Positions 1 to 6,258 are shown, counted from the first letter of the stretch. The stretch: DNA of 7,679 bases from Chlamydiia bacterium (GCA_014239035.1 JAAZZY010000076.1:1-7679); one strand, 5' to 3'. The notes: a model not told the origin generated them from the sequence alone. Program-made: numbers and translations.

Positions 1-612
1 CAGGTCATAATGATGCTCACATCTTATATTAAGATTGTGGTTGTCATCTCACTTTTACGTAACGCATTAGGTGTTCAGCAAGCTCCTCCAAACCAAGTTG
101 TCAATGGAATTGCGCTGCTACTCACTTTTTATATCATGTTTCCGACAGGCCTAGCTATGTATGATAATGCTAGAGAATATCTTAATACTAATGCCCCTAC
201 AAAACTAGTTTCATCTGAAACAGCCCAGTATATTATGGGAGCCGTCAACCATACAAAAGAGCCCCTTAGAACTTTTTTAAACAAAAATACTTCGCAGGGT
301 ACACTCAATCGCTTTTACCAAATGGCCTATCGCATTTTCCCAAAACAGTTTCGTTCTGATTTAAAGCGCACAGATTTTATTGTTCTAATCCCATCCTACA
401 TTACCTCCCAATTGCGGGATGCCTTCGCCATAGGTGTGTTGATTTATTTCCCATTTTTTGTCATCGATTTGGTCACCTCAAACATTCTTTTGGCTATGGG
501 TATGATGATGTTATCGCCTTTAACGATCTCGCTCCCACTAAAGCTTTTGCTCTTAGTTATGGTAGATGGATGGACCGTATTGATACAGGGTCTTGTGCTT
601 AGCTTTAAGTAA
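1..612 (+). CDS. sctR: Type III secretion export-apparatus protein SctR (YscR/CdsR/FliP family), 5'-truncated by window edge
   Basis: SctR is an inner-membrane component of the type III secretion export gate; in the family five SctR subunits assemble with SctS and SctT into a helical pore. The frame is open from base 1, so the N-terminal part (roughly 100 residues, judging from my memory of chlamydial homologues) lies outside the window. The Met codon at 10 is internal, not the true start. Counting residues from that Met, the visible part holds family hallmarks: the segment VVISLLRNALGVQQAPPNQV (11-30), a hydrophobic helix with the IMFP turn (34-45), a polar central loop (about 50-120), the LIPSYITSQLRDAF motif (126-139), and the C-terminal membrane hairpin with MALGMMM-like LAMGMMMLSP (161-170) and LVMVDGW (182-188). 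Its TAA stop overlaps the Shine-Dalgarno of sctS. A flagellar FliP is the alternative, but the sctR-S-T order and chlamydial setting favour the virulence system. Confidence 0.95.
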   Translation, partial: QVIMMLTSYIKIVVVISLLRNALGVQQAPPNQVVNGIALLLTFYIMFPTGLAMYDNAREYLNTNAPTKLVSSETAQYIMGAVNHTKEPLRTFLNKNTSQGTLNRFYQMAYRIFPKQFRSDLKRTDFIVLIPSYITSQLRDAFAIGVLIYFPFFVIDLVTSNILLAMGMMMLSPLTISLPLKLLLLVMVDGWTVLIQGLVLSFK

Positions 613-616
613 GGAG
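611..616 (+). promoter_or_regulatory. Shine-Dalgarno of sctS
   Basis: AAGGAG lies 11 bases before the first ATG of sctS (628) and 14 before the second ATG (631). It supports 628 as the start. It overlaps the last two bases of the sctR stop codon, so sctR and sctS are probably translationally coupled. Confidence 0.6.
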
Positions 617-627
617 AAATATACATT

Positions 628-897
628 ATGATGCAGACTCAAATTACTCAGATGGCCTACCAGGGCCTTTACCTGATCCTGCTACTGTCTGGACCTCCCA
701 TATTAATTAGTATGGCCTTTGGTTTGCTTGTTGCTGTTGTGCAAGCAGCCACCCAGATTCAAGAACAGACTCTTTCTTTTACAGTAAAGCTTGTTGCAGT
801 AATTATTACTTTGATGGTTATGGGATCATGGCTCGGAACGCAGATCGTGCAGTTTGCTCAACATATCTTCTTTAATTTCTACCGCTGGAGCTTTTAG
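628..897 (+). CDS. sctS: Type III secretion export-apparatus protein SctS (YscS/CdsS/FliQ family)
   Basis: This 89-residue protein has the usual length and architecture of SctS/FliQ: two hydrophobic helices (about 13-37 and 52-80) joined by a polar turn. Family signatures visible are GPPILISMAFGLLVAVVQAATQ (22-43; the conserved proline, then GL..A..QA.TQ) followed at once by QEQTLSF (46-51 region) and K54. In the family four SctS copies wrap around the SctR/SctT core, and the glutamines of the turn line the closed gate. It sits 15 bp after sctR and shares one base with sctT, consistent with stoichiometric co-expression. Two ATG codons occur in tandem (628 and 631); I take the first. FliQ is the flagellar alternative, less likely in this cluster. 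Confidence 0.95.
   Translation: MMQTQITQMAYQGLYLILLLSGPPILISMAFGLLVAVVQAATQIQEQTLSFTVKLVAVIITLMVMGSWLGTQIVQFAQHIFFNFYRWSF
887..890 (+). promoter_or_regulatory. Shine-Dalgarno of sctT, inside sctS
   Basis: GGAG lies 6 bases upstream of the GTG at 897. It is the main evidence that sctT starts with this GTG, within the last codons of sctS. Confidence 0.55.
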
Positions 898-1730
898 TGG
901 GTAGTGATTATCTGCAACTGCTCGCAAAATTTCCCATAGAAAACACATTAGCTCTTTTGCTGCTAGTTGTGCTTCGCATTACCCCTATTATTATTTATGC
1001 CCCGTTCTTAGGAGGACGCCTACTACCTTCTTCAACAAAAATGGGTTTTGCGCTTTTTTTATCTCTTATCCTACTCCCATTTTTAGCACCCATGTCTATG
1101 AAAGGCTTGGTTTTTGGTTTTCCTCTAGTCATGTTAGGTATAAAAGAAATCTTTATTGGCTATCTTATAGGATTTTTATCTGCAATCCCCTTCAACATTG
1201 CAACCTCTGCAGGTTCAATCATTGATCACCAAAGAGGATCTGCAAGTTTGATGGTCACAGACCCGACTCTGACTACTCAAACATCTCCTATCGGGATGTT
1301 TTTAAATGAAATCCTGCTCGTTGGATTTTTTGTTTTTGGTGGACTACATCTCTTTTTTGAAACGATCGTTGTTTCTTTTCAGCGTATTCCACCTGATGTC
1401 TTGCTCCAGGTCTCCTCTTTTAACCAGAATATTTTTTGGAAGATGGCCATAGAGCTTATGGAGACGCTATTTGCCCTCGCTGTACGCTTTGCATCTCCTC
1501 CTCTAATTGCTATGCTTATGGCTGATATCTTTTTAGGAATTGCTAATAGACTAGCCCCTCAAGTGCAGATTGCTTTTCTAGGTATGCCGATTAAATCACT
1601 ATTAGGCTTAATTATTCTCTTTATCGGATTTCACTTTATTCTCTACCAGATGGATAAAGAGACTCTTATGTGGTTTAAAAAACTCTACCAGATGTTCTCT
1701 GTTTGGCCAAATCCTACAGCTAATCTCTGA
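897..1730 (+). CDS. sctT: Type III secretion export-apparatus protein SctT (YscT/CdsT/FliR family)
   Basis: SctT is the single-copy subunit that closes the export pore formed with SctR and SctS. The 277-residue product is of normal family length and very hydrophobic. An N-terminal helix carries LRITPIIIYAPFLGG (26-40), a strong family signature. The central GSIIDHQRGSASLMVTDP (106-123) corresponds to the conserved 'G..ID.QRG.s....DP' plug region. The C-terminal SPPLIAMLMADIFLGIANR and APQVQIAFLGMPIKSLLGL (200-238) carry the conserved NR.APQ......G.P.K. The GTG start at 897 shares its G with the TAG stop of sctS and has a GGAG 6 bases upstream, so translation is probably coupled. A short tail after the last helix (about 252-277) is basic and probably cytoplasmic. 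The gene ends 22 bp from the end of the convergent PBP gene. Confidence 0.95.
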   Translation: MGSDYLQLLAKFPIENTLALLLLVVLRITPIIIYAPFLGGRLLPSSTKMGFALFLSLILLPFLAPMSMKGLVFGFPLVMLGIKEIFIGYLIGFLSAIPFNIATSAGSIIDHQRGSASLMVTDPTLTTQTSPIGMFLNEILLVGFFVFGGLHLFFETIVVSFQRIPPDVLLQVSSFNQNIFWKMAIELMETLFALAVRFASPPLIAMLMADIFLGIANRLAPQVQIAFLGMPIKSLLGLIILFIGFHFILYQMDKETLMWFKKLYQMFSVWPNPTANL

Positions 1731-1752
1731 TAAAACCGATATGGAATAAATA

Positions 1753-4700
1753 CTAGCGAGCCGCAGGATTTTCTTCATGATTTTTTTTAATCTCTCGCCA
1801 TTTCTTAGCAATACTTGCCACAAGTGGTGCTGCCTCTCGTCCAAAGTCACCGTAGCGCAAGTAGACGACGACAACAAGCTCTGGATCTGGAAAATTATTT
1901 TCTTTAATATCGTCTTCAAAGACGATTCCTCCAAACCAGACATGCTTATAGGTGTTGACCCCTTTTTTGAGGTCTAAATCCACTGCTTCTCGAATCTCAG
2001 CAGATGATGTTTTACCTATAATTTGATTCTTCAATTCTTGGTAAGCTTGATAGTTAGGGTGCGTGGGGCTGTAGTTTCTTACTCGATTAGGGTTTGCTGA
2101 GCCAAGCTTGCCTTGAACAATTTCATGCATGGATTTAAAAAGGTATTTTCGAACTTTTGATGGCATATCAATTTGACGGTTCACTTCATACTGATACTGT
2201 TCTTGAAGCTTTACTTCTCCTCTTTCCCTACATGTAAAAAGAGGAAAATCTATACCAATCTGAGAAAGGGTCTCTTTAAAATCATATTCCTCTTTTTCGA
2301 GCACTGTTGCATTAAATTGCTTCAATTCGATTCCCTCAATAGATTTAACGAGCTGGGGTTTAAAAACTGTTCCCTTATTGGCCATAGCCGATAACATCAA
2401 AGCCGATTGAATGGGAGTCACAACAAGTGTATGCTGACCAATAGAGTAGGCATACAGCCCTGTTGGATTATATCCTAAGTCTTTTGGGAGGCGACCTGAA
2501 ATTTCACCAGGAATATCTAATCCTGTTTTAGTGCCAAACGAAAAAAGCCTCGCAGCTCGATTTAAATCATCAGGATGCTTGATGATATCTGTTGCAAGCA
2601 TAGCAAAATAACAGTTACTAGAGACAGCAAGCGCCCCTTTAAGGTCAATCGATCCAATACCCCTTCTATGACTTCTAGGAAGCCTACCTCCTTTATAGGA
2701 TTGAGGAATAGGCTTGCCAGAGGGTGCAAATCCAACATTCCACTTTCGACGGTCTTCTTTATTTAAGTGCAAATCATCGATAATGGTTAAAGGGTTGAGG
2801 TCTTTCTCTGCAAGGTTTGGGTTATCATGATATTTTTGACGCAAAGCCTCATAGGCTGTTACTAACTTAAACAGTGACCCTTGAGGTGTTGACTGACTAA
2901 AAGCATAAGATCGAGAATAGCTAAATCCATGCTGGGGATAAAAGCTCTTTGCCAAATCTTGCTCAGTTGGCTTTCTACTATTTATTTTTCTATATTTGCC
3001 ATAAAGAGGTCTATTTAAATCTGAGAAACTGCGCAGTAGGGTTAAATAATTTAAAACTTGTTCTTCAGAACATTGTTTAAACAGCGTCTCCAGCTTTTGA
3101 AATTGATCAAACCATTCTATAGATTGATGAGCTCCATTTATCACTTCTTTACCCCAAAGAGCAAAATGATTGAGATAAGCAATAAGAGATGGGCTTACAT
3201 CAAAGTCAACTTTTGCAGTCAAAAATGCTTGTATAAACTTTCGTTTATGCTCTTGCCAAAACTCTTCGAACTGATGCTTTTCTTCTTTATCCAAGTAATC
3301 AATATAAGGTTTGGGATAGCTCTTTGATGCAAGCTCTAGCTTTCTTTTTTCTTTTAAAAACCCTTTCTGACTTTTCTTTCTCCAATATTTGAAGTGGTAT
3401 TTTCTAAAGAGGTCTCTAGACATACTTTTCACAGCAGATTCAATGCAAATATATGCGCTCTCCATTTCTCGATGTTTCGATAAGGAGATTTTTTCAAGTG
3501 TTGGCAGCATTTCTTTTTCAACAAGCTCTGAGTTAACACTTAAACGGCATAGATCTAATATGAGCAGTTGATCATAATTGCTTGCAACATCGGCTAAATA
3601 AGTATCTAAAACCTTCTTGCAACGGCGATACTCATCAAAATTTTCTTTTAAGTTTTTTTCAATTGAAGAAACAATGCGCTCAGGAACTTTTGCTTTAGGA
3701 TATGGACTATATTTGGGTTCTTTATAGAGGACTTTTAGTAGCTGGAATGGGTGACGAGCTGAAGAAATCTCAAAAGCTTTTGCAAACGCATCTTGAAGGA
3801 GTACTGCTGCTTTGACAGTCTTAACATGATTTAAGCCATCAACAACAGGGCTATCTACTGGCAAAATTAGATTTAAAAAAAGATCCCACGTCAGAGGAAA
3901 TTCATCTTCAACCACCTCTCGAAGGCGCCTATCGTAGATTTCTCTCGATAAAGAGATATGACCATCCCAAACATTGGCAATAAACGTATCACCTTCAAGC
4001 CATTTTGAAATATTTTTTCTACGCGCCTCCTTTTGGTATTCATCACCAGAAAGAATAAAATCATTGGGATCATATCGGGGATATGATGCCATAGCTAACA
4101 CTTCACCGTTAGTTGGATCTATTGCAACAATAGCGCCTCCTTTTATCCAAGGCTCCTTTTGATAAGAGAGTGCCCCACTTGCTGGGTTAATATAGAGGCT
4201 TCGCCTGACCCGTTCATTTTCAATGAGAAGTTCCTCTGCATGCTTTTGAAGCTCAGATGAAATCGTTAAAGTCAGCTTTTTGCCAGAAAAAGATTTTTGG
4301 GCAAGAGATAGAGGTTTTAAGAATTTCCCTTTAGCATCCGAATAAAAAAATTGCCGCCCAGTATAACCTCTCAGAGCCTCATCGAAACTCGCTTCCACTC
4401 CAGATTTTCCTACCCAGTCATAAATAGAGTAGCTTCTTTCTTTGAGCTTTTTGAGGCGCACTCTTGCCTCTGGAACACTTTTTATCCCTGTTGGCAAAGG
4501 AGGAAACTGCCCACTCTGCCATTCATTTAAAAATTTTTCTAAACAGATGCGTTCTTCAAGAACCCCTTCATATTCATTTTTATTAATTGCGCCCATATAG
4601 CCCAAAACATTAGCCCCAACCTTCTTTTGAGGGTAATCCCGTTTTGAATCTATTCCAGCGTAGACTCCCGGCCAGCTTCCTTCCATCATTTTAAGTTTAT

Positions 4701-5199
4701 AATACTGCTCTTCTGAGAGGCCATCCTTTAAGATAAAGGGCGTATCAAAGCGAATAGAGGCCTTTGCATGTATTAAATCTTCAATTCGATTTACATCAAT
4801 ATGAAGAATTTCAGAGAGCTTTATTGAAAGTTTTTCTATATATTCTCGCCGAGGACGCTTTTTAACGCGCTTTCCTTTAGCATTTCGAGACCAAGAAATA
4901 GATGGGATCTGTCTTATCGGTGAGTAGAATACGCCTGCTTGATATTGGATCTTGTTGACGGCAAGAGGTAGACCAAAACGGTCGTAGATGCCCCCTCTAT
5001 TAGCTGCCTGAACAAAAATCTTCTGCTGAGGCTTTAGGGCCTCCTGAACCTTGCTTTCGTGATCTATAACGCAGAGCTGCCAAATACGAAAAGTAACCAA
5101 AAGCATAATAAAGAAAATCAAATTCAAGATTTGATTTGACTTTACAGGTATAGCAAAAATTTTTATCGGTTTAGATTTATACCTTCGTCTTGATCTCAT
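1753..5199 (-). CDS. pbp2: Giant class B penicillin-binding protein, PBP2 (MrdA-like) peptidoglycan transpeptidase
   Basis: This is a D,D-transpeptidase that cross-links peptidoglycan, anchored in the inner membrane with its body in the periplasm. Numbers count from ATG 5199 (1148 residues). A basic cytoplasmic tail (1-19) precedes one membrane helix (about 24-43). The N-terminal pedestal/dimerisation domain has RGGIYDRFGLPLA (68-80) and a WPGVYAGIDSKRDYP segment (176-190). The transpeptidase domain opens with GAIVAIDPTNGEVLAMASYP (355-374). Catalytic motifs are SLFK (Ser775, Lys778), SSN (860-862) and KTS (1063-1065); further family blocks are TGLDIPGE (892-899) and IGQHTLVVTPIQSA (920-933). 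E. coli PBP2 is about 630 residues; most of the excess is a roughly 350-residue, charged, probably helical insert between the domain start and SLFK. An in-frame TTG at 5217 would add six residues but has no Shine-Dalgarno. PBP3/FtsI is the alternative; the chlamydial neighbourhood and size favour PBP2 (pbpB in Chlamydia). Confidence 0.93.
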   Translation of the reverse strand: MRSRRRYKSKPIKIFAIPVKSNQILNLIFFIMLLVTFRIWQLCVIDHESKVQEALKPQQKIFVQAANRGGIYDRFGLPLAVNKIQYQAGVFYSPIRQIPSISWSRNAKGKRVKKRPRREYIEKLSIKLSEILHIDVNRIEDLIHAKASIRFDTPFILKDGLSEEQYYKLKMMEGSWPGVYAGIDSKRDYPQKKVGANVLGYMGAINKNEYEGVLEERICLEKFLNEWQSGQFPPLPTGIKSVPEARVRLKKLKERSYSIYDWVGKSGVEASFDEALRGYTGRQFFYSDAKGKFLKPLSLAQKSFSGKKLTLTISSELQKHAEELLIENERVRRSLYINPASGALSYQKEPWIKGGAIVAIDPTNGEVLAMASYPRYDPNDFILSGDEYQKEARRKNISKWLEGDTFIANVWDGHISLSREIYDRRLREVVEDEFPLTWDLFLNLILPVDSPVVDGLNHVKTVKAAVLLQDAFAKAFEISSARHPFQLLKVLYKEPKYSPYPKAKVPERIVSSIEKNLKENFDEYRRCKKVLDTYLADVASNYDQLLILDLCRLSVNSELVEKEMLPTLEKISLSKHREMESAYICIESAVKSMSRDLFRKYHFKYWRKKSQKGFLKEKRKLELASKSYPKPYIDYLDKEEKHQFEEFWQEHKRKFIQAFLTAKVDFDVSPSLIAYLNHFALWGKEVINGAHQSIEWFDQFQKLETLFKQCSEEQVLNYLTLLRSFSDLNRPLYGKYRKINSRKPTEQDLAKSFYPQHGFSYSRSYAFSQSTPQGSLFKLVTAYEALRQKYHDNPNLAEKDLNPLTIIDDLHLNKEDRRKWNVGFAPSGKPIPQSYKGGRLPRSHRRGIGSIDLKGALAVSSNCYFAMLATDIIKHPDDLNRAARLFSFGTKTGLDIPGEISGRLPKDLGYNPTGLYAYSIGQHTLVVTPIQSALMLSAMANKGTVFKPQLVKSIEGIELKQFNATVLEKEEYDFKETLSQIGIDFPLFTCRERGEVKLQEQYQYEVNRQIDMPSKVRKYLFKSMHEIVQGKLGSANPNRVRNYSPTHPNYQAYQELKNQIIGKTSSAEIREAVDLDLKKGVNTYKHVWFGGIVFEDDIKENNFPDPELVVVVYLRYGDFGREAAPLVASIAKKWREIKKNHEENPAAR

Positions 5200-5223
5200 G
5201 TCTTTAAGTTTTATCAAAGATTG

Positions 5224-5250
5224 GTTATAATTGCAGGAAAAATGAGTCGA
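5224..5250 (-). promoter_or_regulatory. Candidate proximal promoter for pbp2
   Basis: On the minus strand a TATAAC -10 (5224-5229) follows TCGACT (5245-5250; 4 of 6 matches to TTGACA) with a short 15-base spacer. Transcription would begin near 5217, leaving a leader of about 18 bases to the ATG at 5199 and making the upstream TTG at 5217 unusable or leaderless. The -10 is good and the -35 and spacing are poor, so this is tentative. Confidence 0.35.
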
Positions 5251-5298
5251 TAAAAAAAATCTTCACTAATTTAGTACTTTTGGCAGTTTTATTAACCT

Positions 5299-5328
5299 AT
5301 AATTTTTAATCTTAAAAAATCTTGTCAA
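5299..5328 (-). promoter_or_regulatory. Candidate distal promoter for pbp2
   Basis: A perfect TTGACA (minus strand, 5323-5328) is followed after 18 bases by AATTAT (5299-5304), a 4-of-6 match to TATAAT. It would give a leader of about 90 bases before pbp2. Its -35 box occupies almost the same bases as the -35 of the tRNA promoter on the other strand. Confidence 0.4.
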
Positions 5329-5350
5329 TAAATCGTTTTTTTCATATAAC
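5322..5350 (+). promoter_or_regulatory. Promoter of tRNA-Gly (sigma-66/sigma-70-like)
   Basis: TTGTCA (5322-5327, 5 of 6 to consensus) and TATAAC (5345-5350, 5 of 6) are separated by exactly 17 bases. Transcription would start about 5357, some 8 bases before the mature tRNA, which is a typical short tRNA leader. No terminator is visible between the tRNA and rpsB, so this promoter may also drive the rpsB operon. Confidence 0.7.
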
Positions 5351-5364
5351 TTTTGTAATTTTCT

Positions 5365-5435
5365 GCGCCTGTAGTTCAATGGTAGAACAGTAGCCTTCCA
5401 AGCTACATATGTCAGTTCGATTCTGATCAGGCGCT
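5365..5435 (+). tRNA. tRNA-Gly (anticodon UCC)
   Basis: A full cloverleaf can be folded by eye. The acceptor stem is GCGCCTG (5365-5371) with CAGGCGC (5428-5434). The D stem is GTTC/GAAC (5374-5377, 5385-5388) around a loop with the conserved GG (AATGGTA). The anticodon stem is GTAGC/GCTAC (5390-5394, 5402-5406) with loop CTTCCAA and anticodon TCC at 5397-5399. The variable loop is ATAT. The T stem is GTCAG/CTGAT (5411-5415, 5423-5427, one G-U pair) with loop TTCGATT. The discriminator base at 5435 is U, which together with C35 and C36 is the usual bacterial glycine identity set. The 3' CCA is not encoded. It lies divergent from pbp2 and 43 bp before rpsB. Confidence 0.96.
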
Positions 5436-5466
5436 ATAAATAAAGTAATTAAATTTTTAAACTTTT

Positions 5467-5470
5467 AGGA
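5467..5470 (+). promoter_or_regulatory. Shine-Dalgarno of rpsB
   Basis: AGGA lies 8 bases before the ATG at 5479, a normal spacing. A second purine run, AAGG (5475-5478), directly abuts the ATG and is too close to serve as the ribosome binding site. Confidence 0.55.
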
Positions 5471-5478
5471 AAGTAAGG

Positions 5479-6258
5479 ATGCAATCTTTGACAGCAAAAG
5501 AACAAGTAACAATTAAAGCATTATTGGAGTCTGGAGCTCATTTTGGACACCAAACTCATAGATGGAACCCAAAAATGAAGCGATTCATTTTCGAAGAGAG
5601 AAATGGCCTCTACATTATTGACCTTGCAAAAACCATGCAGCAAGTTCGCGAGGCGGTTAAAATTGTTAAAGAAACCATCGCAGCAAAGAAGACCATTCTT
5701 TTTGTAGGAACAAAAAAACAGGCTAAATCCATCATTCGCGAATGCGCTGAGGACTGTCAAGAGTTCTACATGTGTGAGCGTTGGCTTGGAGGAACATTAA
5801 CTAACCTAAAGACTATCCGTGAGTCTATTAAACGCTTAGAGCGCATAGAAAAGAAGTTAGCTACAGATGCTGAGCATATGACCAAAAAAGAACATTCTCT
5901 GCTCTCTAAAGCTCAGAAAAAACTAGATAATCACCTCTCAGGTATTCGCTCTCTGCGCAAACCCCCGGGCTTGATCATTGTTGTAGATCCAAATAAAGAG
6001 ACTATTGCAATTGCCGAAGCAAATCGCCTTGGGATCCCTGTGATGGCGCTTGTAGATACAAACTGTGATCCAGATCTCATTGATTACATCATTGCTTGTA
6101 ACGACGATGCTCTTAAATGCGTGAAACTAATCATTCAGGCTCTTTCTGACGCTGTTATCGAGAAAAAAACAGAGCTAGGCTACTTCAAAGAAAAGAAAGA
6201 CCCAACTCCAGCTGTAGAAGTAAACAAGGAATCCGACCAATCAGGAGACGAAGGATGA
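5479..6258 (+). CDS. rpsB: 30S ribosomal protein S2
   Basis: S2 is a late-assembling protein on the back of the 30S subunit between head and body, needed for S1 binding. The 259-residue product is slightly longer than E. coli S2 (about 241). Diagnostic blocks are GAHFGHQTHRWNPKMKRFIF (19-38), the RNGLYIIDLAKT stretch (41-52), ILFVGTKKQA (73-82), the RWLGGTLTN block (101-109), the coiled-coil arm (about 114-155), IRSLRKPPGLIIVVD (156-170) and IPVMALVDTNCDPD (186-199). The extra length is mainly a polar, acidic C-terminal tail (about 236-259). The ATG is supported by AGGA 8 bases upstream. Its TGA overlaps the ATG of tsf (ATGA), indicating translational coupling in the rpsB-tsf pair. No dedicated terminator separates it from the upstream tRNA. 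Confidence 0.98.
   Translation: MQSLTAKEQVTIKALLESGAHFGHQTHRWNPKMKRFIFEERNGLYIIDLAKTMQQVREAVKIVKETIAAKKTILFVGTKKQAKSIIRECAEDCQEFYMCERWLGGTLTNLKTIRESIKRLERIEKKLATDAEHMTKKEHSLLSKAQKKLDNHLSGIRSLRKPPGLIIVVDPNKETIAIAEANRLGIPVMALVDTNCDPDLIDYIIACNDDALKCVKLIIQALSDAVIEKKTELGYFKEKKDPTPAVEVNKESDQSGDEG
6243..6247 (+). promoter_or_regulatory. Shine-Dalgarno of tsf, inside rpsB
   Basis: AGGAG lies 7 bases before the tsf ATG at 6255, within the last codons of rpsB. It fixes the tsf start at the ATGA overlap. Confidence 0.65.

Noticed and set aside
1683..1720. Possible minus-strand terminator (CAGA-GAACA-TCTG followed shortly by a T-run) downstream of pbp2
   Set aside because: The stem is only four base pairs and cannot be extended, and it sits inside the sctT coding sequence. 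Too weak to call.
1..1730. Flagellar fliP-fliQ-fliR as the identity of the first three genes
   Set aside because: The families are homologous and cannot be fully separated by eye, but the chlamydial neighbourhood, the SctT-type 'IDHQRG' segment and the absence of other flagellar genes favour the virulence type III system.
1608..1943. 111-codon minus-strand open frame spanning the end of sctT and the end of pbp2
   Set aside because: It overlaps two well-supported genes in another frame and matches no family I know; the coding signal belongs to sctT and pbp2.
3058..3327. 89-codon plus-strand open frame inside pbp2
   Set aside because: It lies wholly antisense to the PBP2 insert, has no Shine-Dalgarno and encodes a composition expected from the opposite strand of a Lys/Glu-rich gene. 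I treat it as a shadow.
3891..4073. 60-codon minus-strand frame in the PBP2 insert, considered as a sign of a frameshift or separate gene
   Set aside because: The PBP2 frame is uninterrupted through this stretch and family motifs occur in the same frame on both sides, so there is no frameshift to explain.
5280..5303. TTGGCA (5280-5285) with a perfect TATAAT (5298-5303) on the plus strand
   Set aside because: The spacer is only 12 bases, too short for a sigma-70-type promoter; the TTGTCA/TATAAC pair closer to the tRNA has the ideal 17-base spacer.
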